Assembly: GCA_017303415.1 (NCBI GenBank) | Contig: JAFLBJ010000001.1 | Span: 2,108,001 to 2,172,000 of the forward strand | Direction of reading: 5' to 3' | Origin: Chitinophagales bacterium | Lineage (GTDB): Bacteria > Bacteroidota > Bacteroidia > Chitinophagales > Chitinophagaceae | Length of the DNA: 64,000 nt | In this document: positions 35,929 to 42,077 of the stretch, piece by piece | How the letters are laid out: each line of letters starts with the position of its first letter | Position numbering within the stretch: the stretch's first letter is position 1 | Made by a program: the position numbers and the translations under genes | The notes under the pieces: generated by a model | Told to the model about the DNA's origin: nothing | The model's database searches: none | Seen by the model: the letters and a program-made list of their open reading frames with translations, nothing else

Positions 35929-36123
35929 ACCCGTGTTACCTTATTGGGAGGCGTATTCATTTTGCTTCCCTGCCTTTTACTCCTGACTGCTTCTGTAGAA
36001 AGGCACGATTCCGCTCAACAAGACCTAAAGCATTTTCCTGAACTCAACCAATCGGGTGAGATCTGGTGTGCCACCGATCATTCATCGGAAGGTATTGTCG
36101 TGATTCGTGATTCCAAATCCTGA
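35914..36123 (+). CDS. Small exported or membrane protein, probably frameshifted
   Basis: The protein has 69 residues as read. Residues 8-29 are strongly hydrophobic (LLGGVFILLPCLLLLTAS), a signal or membrane segment, and the rest is polar. I do not recognise it. The tandem duplication of GTGATTC at 36100-36113 shifts the frame. Removing one copy would replace the last seven residues (VIRDSKS) with a 36-residue Pro/Asp/Lys-rich tail (VIPNPDEDQTKSRKT onward), ending at a TGA at 36215-36217. The full form would be about 98 residues. The present gene is therefore either a truncated allele or a natural variant. A 9-bp inverted repeat surrounds its start codon. Confidence 0.5.
   Translation: MKTNGTRVTLLGGVFILLPCLLLLTASVERHDSAQQDLKHFPELNQSGEIWCATDHSSEGIVVIRDSKS
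36100..36113 (+). repeat. Tandem 7-base duplication inside a small gene
   Basis: GTGATTC occurs twice in a row. Since 7 is not a multiple of 3, one extra copy moves the reading frame by one base and causes the early TGA at 36121-36123. Confidence 0.75.
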
Positions 36124-36300
36124 TGAAGACCAAACCAAATCCAGAAAAACCAATCCAGATCCGGAAAAACCTGATACCTTAAAAGATCCATTCCGAAAAA
36201 CCATCCGATTCCAATGAAAAGACCAAAAGGATCCAAAACACCTGAAAAACCAAAGCCAAGATCCCGGGAAAGCCATCGAACTTGTAACCTAAAAAGTGTA
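36114..36300. repeat. A/C-rich degenerate repeats after the small gene
   Basis: The stretch consists of loosely repeated GAAAAACC and GATCC or GATTCC segments spaced about 20-30 bases apart. Its first 100 bases form the +1-frame tail of the small protein. The remainder shows no convincing coding frame. Confidence 0.45.
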
Positions 36301-36330
36301 AACGCATGATTTGAATGGTACCCAAACACA

Positions 36331-36374
36331 AAGGCGGGACGCATCCAGATAGAAGAGGAGCCCCGCCTTTTTTT
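36331..36374 (+). terminator. Terminator after the small-protein locus
   Basis: Stem AAGGCGGG/CCCGCCTT (36331-36338 with 36362-36369) has a 23-base loop and is followed by a T run to 36374. Confidence 0.7.
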
Positions 36375-36398
36375 ATTTTATGAAAGAATTGATCTCGC

Positions 36399-37079
36399 CT
36401 AGCCTTTCTTCTTCAGTTTATCCTTGAATACTTTTTCAAATTTCTCCAGCTTAGGCCGGATCACGATCTGGCAATAGGGATTCTTGTTTTTATTATTCGC
36501 ATAATATTCCTGATGATAATCCTCTGCCGCGAAAAAGGCCAGAAAGGGTTCAACAGTTGTTACAATGGGCCGGGGGTAGGCGCCACTCTTGTCCAATTCG
36601 GATTTATAATGTTCTACTTTCTGCTTTTGTTCTTCATTCAGATAAAATACCACACTGCGGTATTGTGGCCCCACATCGGCTCCCTGTCTGTTAAGGGTAG
36701 TGGGGTCGTGTACCTGCCAGAAAACCTCGAGTAGTTCATCAAAACTGATCGTAGCAGGATCATAAACGATCTCCACACATTCCGCAAAATTGGTTCGCCC
36801 TGTACTGACCAGCTCATAGGAGGGTTTCTCCTTTGAATCACCAGAATAGCCTGAAGTGACGGAAATAACACCGTCCAATTGCTCAAAAACAGCTTCTGTA
36901 CACCAGAAGCAACCGGTACCAAACAGAGCGGTATCGGTTTTGCCCGCAAAGGCGGGAATCGTATCCTTATTTGTTGTCATAGTCATCTTACTTTGGGAAG
37001 CCGGTCCGCCCTGGCAGGAAAGAGTGAAAAATGCCATCCAGATCAAGAAGAGGCCGGGTATGAAACGATTGGTTTTCAT
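36399..37079 (-). CDS. msrA: Peptide methionine sulfoxide reductase MsrA, lipoprotein form
   Basis: The protein has 226 residues. A lipobox (FFTLSC, Cys22) makes it an envelope lipoprotein. The catalytic motif GCFWC holds nucleophile Cys57, and EAVFEQLDGV, then GYSGDSKEKPSYELV, RTNFAECVEIVYDP and EDYHQEYYANN match MsrA. It reduces methionine-S-sulfoxide in damaged envelope proteins. The downstream end is basic (KFEKVFKDKLKKKG). It is divergent from the mutS2 gene by 212 bases. Confidence 0.95.
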   Translation of the reverse strand: MKTNRFIPGLFLIWMAFFTLSCQGGPASQSKMTMTTNKDTIPAFAGKTDTALFGTGCFWCTEAVFEQLDGVISVTSGYSGDSKEKPSYELVSTGRTNFAECVEIVYDPATISFDELLEVFWQVHDPTTLNRQGADVGPQYRSVVFYLNEEQKQKVEHYKSELDKSGAYPRPIVTTVEPFLAFFAAEDYHQEYYANNKNKNPYCQIVIRPKLEKFEKVFKDKLKKKG

Positions 37080-37291
37080 TATTCAATTTACACAAAATAC
37101 GTTTGGAGGTGGCTGGTGGATGTCGAATTTTCTGTTTTCAGGTATTATTAACAAAACCAACCGAATTTGGTTGCCTTAACCGTTAAGCCGCTTAGACAGG
37201 AGCCGATAGGGGGATAAAGGGAGGCCTTTCTTGTTTTGGCAGGTTGCGGATGGGTTAAATACCCGAAATTTGCACCGCAAATCAATCAGCA

Positions 37292-39406
37292 TTGAAACTC
37301 TTCCCCGAATCGGCATATCAACAATTGGAACTGGATAAGGTCAAGGCCTTGTTAACAGATCATTGCCGAACCGAGTACGCGCGTACCCGGGTGCAGGAAT
37401 TGCGTATCCATACCCGAAAGGAATATATCGATACCGAGCTTAGGCAGAGCCATGAGTTCAAACAGCTTTTACTGAATGGCCTTTATTTTCCCAATGACCA
37501 GGTATTGAACCTGGCTCAGGAATTGAAAATGCTCTCCATTCCCGGTGCCGTGTTGGGAGCCGAAGATATCATGGACCTCCGCCGGTTGGCAGAGAATATG
37601 AAAGGCATCTTTCGTTGGTTTGATGCTGAACGAAGGGCAGCTTATCCTGCCCTCGCCATAGTGATCGAAGGATCTTACTATGAAAAAAACATCGTCGCCT
37701 ACATTGATGAGATATTGGATGAAAGCGGGCAAGTGAAGGATACCGCTTCACCGGAATTACGCAGTATCCGGATGAACCTTTATCGGAAACGGAATGAGCT
37801 CAGACGGGAATTCGATAAAATCATATCCAAACTCAATAAGCAGGGTTATCTCGCCGACATCGAGGAGAGTTTTCTCAACGGTCGCCGGGTGGTGGCAGTT
37901 TTTGCCGAGCAGAAACGACAGGTCAAAGGCATCCTGCATGGAGAAAGCGATAGTCGCCGTACCAGTTTTATTGAACCGGAGGAGACCATTGAGTTCAATA
38001 ACGCGATCTATTCCCTGGAAAATGACGAGCGAAAAGAGGTCTATCGGTTATTGCGTGAGCTCACTGCCCGCCTATCTGCCTATGCCCCGCTGCTAACGGA
38101 ATACCACCGGATGTCTGGGGAATATGATTTTATCCGGGCCAAGGCACGGTTTGCCCAGGATATACAAGGTGAGTTTCCGGAAGTGACCGACAGCGCGCAT
38201 GCCCACCTGGTGGAAGCTTATCACCCCTTGCTACTGTTATATAATAAAAAGACAGGCAAACCTACGATACCCGTTTCCGTCACCCTCGACGAGAAGAATA
38301 GGATATTGGTGATCAGCGGGCCCAATGCCGGCGGAAAGACAGTAACCCTGAAAACAGTGGGACTATTGCAAATGATGGTGCAAAGTGGGTTATTGGTGCC
38401 TGTGCATCCATCCTCCCGGTTTGGGATCTTCAAACAATTGATGATCCACATCGGCGATACCCAAAGCCTGGAATTTGAATTGAGCACCTATAGCTCTCAC
38501 TTGCTCAATATGAAACATTTTATGGAGCAGGCCAATGGCAAGACCCTTTTCTTCATTGATGAATTGGGGAGTGGGAGCGACCCCAATCTCGGTGGGGCAT
38601 TTGCAGAGGTTATTTTATTGGAACTCCTGAAAAAACACTCTTTCGGTATCGTTACCACACACTACCTTAATCTGAAGGTAATGGCCAACAAAACCCCTGG
38701 TATTGTGAATGGCGCCATGGCCTTTAATGAAAAAAGTCTATTGCCCCTGTATAAACTCATCATTGGGAAACCCGGTAGTTCTTATACCTTTTCCATCGCC
38801 GAACGAATCGGATTGGATAGGAGGCTTATAGATAAAGCCAGAAGCCTTGTAGATGAGGACCACTTTCGATTGGATAAACTGCTCAACCGAACGGAGCAGG
38901 ACCTGCGGGAAGTGGAAAAAAAAGAGAAAGAACTCAATCGCCTGCTCCGCGAGAATGAAAAATTAAAGACCGAGATGCAAGGGGTGATGGACAAGGAGAA
39001 ACATCGCCAGCAGGTGGAGTTGCTTAAACAACAGAATAAGATCAGCGAGGACAGGATCACCTACTTAAAGGAGACCGAGCGTAAATTGAAACTGATCATC
39101 AACGAGTGGAGAAAATCCGATGATAAAAAGAAAGTCATCAAAGACATGGAGGCCCTGCTGTTTAAAAAGAATGAGCAGAAGGTAGTGAGTAAGATGCAGA
39201 AAAAACTGGATGCTAAATACGATGAAGTGGCCACCGAAATCAAAGTGGGGGAGAAGGTGAAAATTAAAAAGAACCATCAGGTGGGTGAAGTACTGGAAAT
39301 AAGAGGTAAACGCGCCGTTGTAAAAATTGGGTCCTTACCGATGCAGGTAGAGATGAAGGAACTGGTGGTGGTGAAGGAAAGACAAACCAGGATTGACCAG
39401 GATTAA
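37292..39406 (+). CDS. mutS2: MutS2-family ATPase without a Smr domain
   Basis: The protein has 704 residues from a TTG start at 37292. There is no nearby ATG and MKLFPESAYQQLELDKVK is the conserved N-terminus. The MutS lever and clamp regions are followed by the ATPase, with Walker A GPNAGGKT at 343-350, Walker B-like TLFFIDELGSGSDP, and the switch ATVTTHY-like IVTTHYLNLK. A long coiled coil (about 525-635) and a KOW-like segment (VKIKKNHQVGEVLEIRGKRA) end the protein. The C-terminal Smr nuclease domain of typical MutS2 is missing. The last residues (RIDQD) are encoded in a repeat arm. MutS2 acts on recombination intermediates or stalled ribosomes. The gene is convergent with a CBS gene. Confidence 0.88.
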   Translation: MKLFPESAYQQLELDKVKALLTDHCRTEYARTRVQELRIHTRKEYIDTELRQSHEFKQLLLNGLYFPNDQVLNLAQELKMLSIPGAVLGAEDIMDLRRLAENMKGIFRWFDAERRAAYPALAIVIEGSYYEKNIVAYIDEILDESGQVKDTASPELRSIRMNLYRKRNELRREFDKIISKLNKQGYLADIEESFLNGRRVVAVFAEQKRQVKGILHGESDSRRTSFIEPEETIEFNNAIYSLENDERKEVYRLLRELTARLSAYAPLLTEYHRMSGEYDFIRAKARFAQDIQGEFPEVTDSAHAHLVEAYHPLLLLYNKKTGKPTIPVSVTLDEKNRILVISGPNAGGKTVTLKTVGLLQMMVQSGLLVPVHPSSRFGIFKQLMIHIGDTQSLEFELSTYSSHLLNMKHFMEQANGKTLFFIDELGSGSDPNLGGAFAEVILLELLKKHSFGIVTTHYLNLKVMANKTPGIVNGAMAFNEKSLLPLYKLIIGKPGSSYTFSIAERIGLDRRLIDKARSLVDEDHFRLDKLLNRTEQDLREVEKKEKELNRLLRENEKLKTEMQGVMDKEKHRQQVELLKQQNKISEDRITYLKETERKLKLIINEWRKSDDKKKVIKDMEALLFKKNEQKVVSKMQKKLDAKYDEVATEIKVGEKVKIKKNHQVGEVLEIRGKRAVVKIGSLPMQVEMKELVVVKERQTRIDQD

Positions 39407-39485
39407 AGGATGGGAGGATTAACAGGATTGTTTTTATAAATGATTAGCAAAATTAATCCAGCTAATCCTTTAATCCTGGACAATC
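39391..39485. repeat. Long inverted repeat built of GGATT/AATCC units
   Basis: The left arm 39391-39422 and right arm 39453-39485 are near-perfect reverse complements, sharing CCAGGATTAAAGGAT and GGATTAA with one mismatch and a short unpaired stretch. Each arm is a row of GGATT units spaced 8-10 bases. The left arm starts inside the mutS2 gene (last five codons and stop) and the right arm ends five bases before the CBS gene's stop. It may act as a two-way terminator. Confidence 0.8.
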
Positions 39486-39489
39486 ATGG

Positions 39490-39924
39490 TCAATGGCCCG
39501 AGTGAATATAACTTTCCAGGTGACTGATCGTATTTTGCTGCATGATGATGGTTTCCTTTACCACATCACTCATACTAATGATACCGGCGAGACGGTTGTT
39601 TTCAAATACAGGCAGATAGCGAATATTCTTTTCCGTCATGATACGCATGCATTCATTTACCAGATCGGCCGGGCTAACCGGCGGAAGGTCGGCGCTCATG
39701 ATTTCCGAGACTCTTGTATCGTGAGAATTCTTTCCCTTCAGGATCACTTTTCTGGAATAATCTCTTTCGGTGATGATACCCAGAAATTCACCTCCATCCA
39801 TTACCAGAACGGAGCCGATATTCTTTTCGGCCATCATTTCCAGGGCATCGATCACTTTGGTATCAGGGGGTACAGCTACGGCGGAAACACCTTTCCGTTT
39901 TAAGATGTCGGCTACTTTATGCAT
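39490..39924 (-). CDS. Tandem CBS-domain protein
   Basis: The protein has 144 residues from the ATG at 39924. The frame stays open further upstream but would run through tRNA-Ser, so the longer start is rejected. It has two CBS motifs: residues 1-60 with GSVLVMDGGEFLGIITERDY, and 70-130 with YLPVFENNRLAGIISMSDVV. Stand-alone CBS pairs bind adenosine nucleotides or SAM and regulate partners. None is evident here. A paralogue lies at 60631-61086. Confidence 0.88.
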   Translation of the reverse strand: MHKVADILKRKGVSAVAVPPDTKVIDALEMMAEKNIGSVLVMDGGEFLGIITERDYSRKVILKGKNSHDTRVSEIMSADLPPVSPADLVNECMRIMTEKNIRYLPVFENNRLAGIISMSDVVKETIIMQQNTISHLESYIHSGH

Positions 39925-40016
39925 GGGCAAGCGTTTTGGGTAATGGGAAAATACGAAATTTTGTGATTCGTTGTTAGGTGGGGGTAAAAGCCTTGATTCT
40001 GTGGGGAATAAGAGGG

Positions 40017-40103
40017 CGGAGAGAGAGGGATTCGAACCCTCGGTACAGTTGCCCGTACAACGGTTTTCGAGACCGTCCCATTCAACCACTCTGGCATCTC
40101 TCC
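40017..40103 (-). tRNA. tRNA-Ser (CGA)
   Basis: This is an 87-base class II tRNA. The acceptor GGAGAGA pairs with TCTCTCC, the discriminator is G73, and the anticodon stem is ACGGT/ACCGT around loop CTCGAAA (anticodon CGA). A long variable arm and T loop TTCGAAT are present. CCA is not encoded. Confidence 0.97.
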
Positions 40104-40114
40104 GTAAAGGGCGG

Positions 40115-40122
40115 CAAAAATA
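40115..40122 (-). promoter_or_regulatory. -7 promoter element for tRNA-Ser (CGA)
   Basis: The minus strand reads TATTTTTG (TAnnTTTG), ending 11 bases before the first tRNA base. Confidence 0.6.
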
Positions 40123-40169
40123 AAGAATTAAGCCCAAATGGAGGGTGAGGGCGGTGCTTACTTTTCCGC

Positions 40170-40865
40170 TTAAATAGCATTCAGGAGCAATCCGGTCAGC
40201 ACGGCCAATCCTATACTGATCAGGGTGCCGATCAGGAAGTATTCAGTTTTTCTTTCCGGCCTGTTTCTCTCGTTGAACCGGATAAACCCTTTGGCAGCGA
40301 TCAATAATCCCATGGCCTCATATTCCCCAGCCAATACCATGATCAGGATCAGACATCTTTCCATTATACCGATCCAGGTACCCGCCTGGGCAAGTGCCTC
40401 TGACTGATCCAGGTGATCGCGCCAACTACGGGTTAGCTGACCGACCAAAATGCTCGATGGCCAGGTGAGGAAGATAAAACCCGTGAAATAGGCCCATAAC
40501 CGCGTATCCTTGCTCCATGTTTCCCATACCATAGCCAGGTCGTCCCAGGAATAGAAAGTAAATCCCCAACAAGCTAATATGACCAAAAGGTGCATCCCCT
40601 GGTCAAGCAGGAAGTAGAGTGATTTTTCAGGTCTGTAGGATTTCCAACCGTCGATCAATGTGTGGGTGATAAAAATAGCGATCAGGGTGGGCCAGTAGGT
40701 CCAACCGATCAGCAGACCTGCTACCCCTGTGGTGATGAATGTATGAATATATAAATAGGGGGACAGGAAATGCAACTGTCGCCTTTCTCTGATCCAACTT
40801 TTACGTTGCAGTAGAAAATCAGTTAACAAATGTGCCAGTAATAATTTAATTAGCCACAGGGTCAT
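40170..40865 (-). CDS. DUF3307 membrane protein
   Basis: This 231-residue protein has a conserved N-terminal block, LLLAHLLTDFLLQRKSW, followed by YIHTFITTGVAGLLIG and THTLIDGWK. These His/Asp-containing motifs within membrane helices define DUF3307. About six transmembrane segments are predicted in all. Its biochemical function is unknown. The intramembrane His and Asp residues could bind metal or be catalytic, by inference. Its start overlaps the end of the SatD-like gene by 4 bases (40862-40865), so the two are translationally coupled. The same pairing occurs in other bacteria, which suggests one system. Confidence 0.85.
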   Translation of the reverse strand: MTLWLIKLLLAHLLTDFLLQRKSWIRERRQLHFLSPYLYIHTFITTGVAGLLIGWTYWPTLIAIFITHTLIDGWKSYRPEKSLYFLLDQGMHLLVILACWGFTFYSWDDLAMVWETWSKDTRLWAYFTGFIFLTWPSSILVGQLTRSWRDHLDQSEALAQAGTWIGIMERCLILIMVLAGEYEAMGLLIAAKGFIRFNERNRPERKTEYFLIGTLISIGLAVLTGLLLNAI

Positions 40866-41491
40866 GAGAGGTCAAATTGATTTAACACAATTTCGTATTC
40901 TTTTAGCAAACGGTTGATGGACTTCCATCCGGCAGCATGTGCCTGGCGGTGAACGGTTACCTGGGTCTTTTTTAATTTCTTTGCCGTTTCTGTTTGTGTT
41001 TGTCCTTTTAATAATTCGATGACCACCTGGCCTTGTTTCAAGGTCATATTACCGATTAACTGGTCGATGAATTGCGCAATCAACCGCAAGGCAATATTGG
41101 CTTTCTCATTTCGACTGATCATTGTAAAACGATCCTCTTCCTGGTCCAGAGCATCCAATGCCCGGCCGGATAAAATGAAAAGCTCATCCGTTGCCCGGGT
41201 CAGGTCTTTCACCGGTTCCTTGATCTGTCCAATGCCTATGGCGGAGCGTATGTCAGAATCTATGCGGGGTATGCCGGCGGAAAACTGCCGGGCGAGTAAA
41301 CGCAACTGTACGATCATCGGTAAAGCCTGCGCCGCATCTGCTATATACACCTGAAAGCTGTCTCCCCGGTAATATTCATGTTGGTGAGGCTTTAATACCT
41401 CCTCAATACGCCCGTTGAGCTTTTTTATGGCAGTTGCGGATAGTTTGGTCGAGTTCACGATATCCGCTGTTATGACGGCATTCCATGTCAT
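40862..41491 (-). CDS. SatD-like protein with C-terminal HTH
   Basis: The protein has 209 residues. Residues 1-115 match the SatD family and resemble the catalytic fold of class III nucleotidyl cyclases: ADIVNST at 9-15, RGDSF at 42-46, DIRSAIGIG at 80-88 and SGRALD at 109-114. Residues 150-195 form a sigma-region-4-like helix-turn-helix (KGQTQTETAKKLKKTQVTVH). It could be a nucleotide-sensing or signalling regulator that controls its own operon with DUF3307. Two TAGC-N8-GCTA dyads lie just upstream. Cyclase activity is not shown, and some metal-binding residues of true cyclases are not obvious. Confidence 0.8.
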   Translation of the reverse strand: MTWNAVITADIVNSTKLSATAIKKLNGRIEEVLKPHQHEYYRGDSFQVYIADAAQALPMIVQLRLLARQFSAGIPRIDSDIRSAIGIGQIKEPVKDLTRATDELFILSGRALDALDQEEDRFTMISRNEKANIALRLIAQFIDQLIGNMTLKQGQVVIELLKGQTQTETAKKLKKTQVTVHRQAHAAGWKSINRLLKEYEIVLNQFDLS

Positions 41492-41495
41492 AGCA

Positions 41496-41546
41496 TAAAT
41501 ATAGCATTTTTTTGCTAAAAAATAATATTATAGCTATTTTATGCTA
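41496..41546 (-). promoter_or_regulatory. Promoter and twin operator-like dyads of the SatD-like/DUF3307 operon
   Basis: Two 16-base dyads of form TAGC-N8-GCTA, TAGCATTTTTTTGCTA (41502-41517) and TAGCTATTTTATGCTA (41531-41546), start 29 bases apart. On the minus strand a near-consensus TATATTTA (41503-41496) lies four bases before the ATG at 41491. It touches the proximal dyad, so a bound repressor would block transcription. A further half-site, TAGCAT, begins at 41491. Confidence 0.6.
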
Positions 41547-41592
41547 TTATTTTAGATTATACCTTATTTGTGCAGTCAGGCATAGCACACAT

Positions 41593-41627
41593 AAAAAAAG
41601 CCCACCTGAGCCGAAACTTTGGTGGGC
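41593..41627 (-). terminator. Rho-independent terminator after tRNA-Ser (TGA)
   Basis: The 7-bp GC-rich stem GCCCACC/GGTGGGC (41627-41600 on the minus strand) has a 14-base loop and is followed by seven T residues. Confidence 0.9.
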
Positions 41628-41632
41628 GAAAG

Positions 41633-41717
41633 CGGAGAGAGAGGGATTCGAACCCCCGGACCTGTGACAGTCAACGGTTTTCAAGACCGCCGCATTAGAC
41701 CGCTCTGCCATCTCTCC
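41633..41717 (-). tRNA. tRNA-Ser (TGA)
   Basis: This is an 85-base class II tRNA with acceptor GGAGAGA/TCTCTCC and discriminator G73. The anticodon loop CTTGAAA gives TGA. A long variable arm and T loop TTCGAAT are present. It differs from the tRNA-Ser (CGA) about 1.6 kb away in the D arm, anticodon stem and variable arm. Confidence 0.97.
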
Positions 41718-41721
41718 GGCG

Positions 41722-41729
41722 CAAAAATA
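41722..41729 (-). promoter_or_regulatory. -7 promoter element for tRNA-Ser (TGA)
   Basis: The minus strand reads TATTTTTG (TAnnTTTG), ending four bases before the mature tRNA. Any 5' leader would be very short. Confidence 0.55.
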
Positions 41730-41769
41730 GGGCGGGGTGGGGGAAACACAAAATCTGAAAAGAAGAAAG

Positions 41770-41949
41770 CTATGCGCCGTAATGACGAGTCAGAAAATAA
41801 AGTGCAATTTGAAGTATCCCAACCCCCACGATCCAGAGAATGGTCTCCATCTTCGCTTTGTAAATACGATCAATCAGATCGATCTTATCTCGCTGGGTCA
41901 AATAACCAGGCTCATAGGCGGTACCGGCTTCATTTTGAATTTTATTCAT
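41770..41949 (-). CDS. Small tail-anchored membrane protein, function unknown
   Basis: The protein has 59 residues from the ATG at 41949. The frame is open for 27 further codons but that extension has no features. A charged helical N-terminal part (LTQRDKIDLIDRIYKAKM) precedes one transmembrane helix (ILWIVGVGILQIALYFLT) and a short tail, RHYGA. The layout is like the C-terminus of coiled-coil/TM proteins of the CCDC90 type, but this is only a resemblance. It lies just upstream of tRNA-Ser (TGA) on the same strand. Confidence 0.5.
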   Translation of the reverse strand: MNKIQNEAGTAYEPGYLTQRDKIDLIDRIYKAKMETILWIVGVGILQIALYFLTRHYGA

Positions 41950-42063
41950 GCCATTAGATTTAAACTGCAATTTGTCTGGTAATTTTCGTTTGAGCAATAG
42001 CATCGTATTTAAACTTCTGGTTTCTCGCATAAACCCCAGGTTCCGCCATCAGGCTTCCCTCCC

Positions 42064-42071
42064 TACCTTTG
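42064..42071 (+). promoter_or_regulatory. -7 promoter element abutting the ABC exporter start
   Basis: TACCTTTG matches TAnnTTTG, with only six bases before the ATG at 42078. A leaderless or near-leaderless transcript is expected. Confidence 0.55.
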
Positions 42072-42077
42072 CACCAC

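Larger units (their letters stand above)
35891..36323. repeat. Direct repeat of the small-protein leader (two copies)
   Basis: Copy 1 (about 35895-35932) and copy 2 (about 36284-36323) share TAACCTAAAA, then GTGTA or ATGTA, then CATGA and GAATGGTACCC, with small gaps. Copy 1 holds the start codon of the small-protein gene. In copy 2 the ATG is followed by one codon and a stop. The copies flank the small gene and its degenerate 3' region. Confidence 0.6.

Noticed and set aside
36078..36344. Minus-strand frame rich in Phe/Trp/Gly
   Set aside because: It is the complement of the A/C-rich degenerate repeats. The aromatic-rich composition reflects that bias and there is no start context.
39925..40137. 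N-terminal extension of the CBS-protein frame by 71 codons
   Set aside because: The extension reads through tRNA-Ser (CGA) and its promoter. The ATG at 39924 starts the conserved CBS domain.
40017..41717. tRNA-Ser pair as a recent tandem duplication or integration site
   Set aside because: The two tRNAs have different anticodons and diverged arms, and no integrase or truncated tRNA 3' copy is seen nearby.
41619..41957. Plus-strand frame over tRNA-Ser (TGA)
   Set aside because: It runs antisense through a tRNA gene and the small membrane-protein gene and has no domain.
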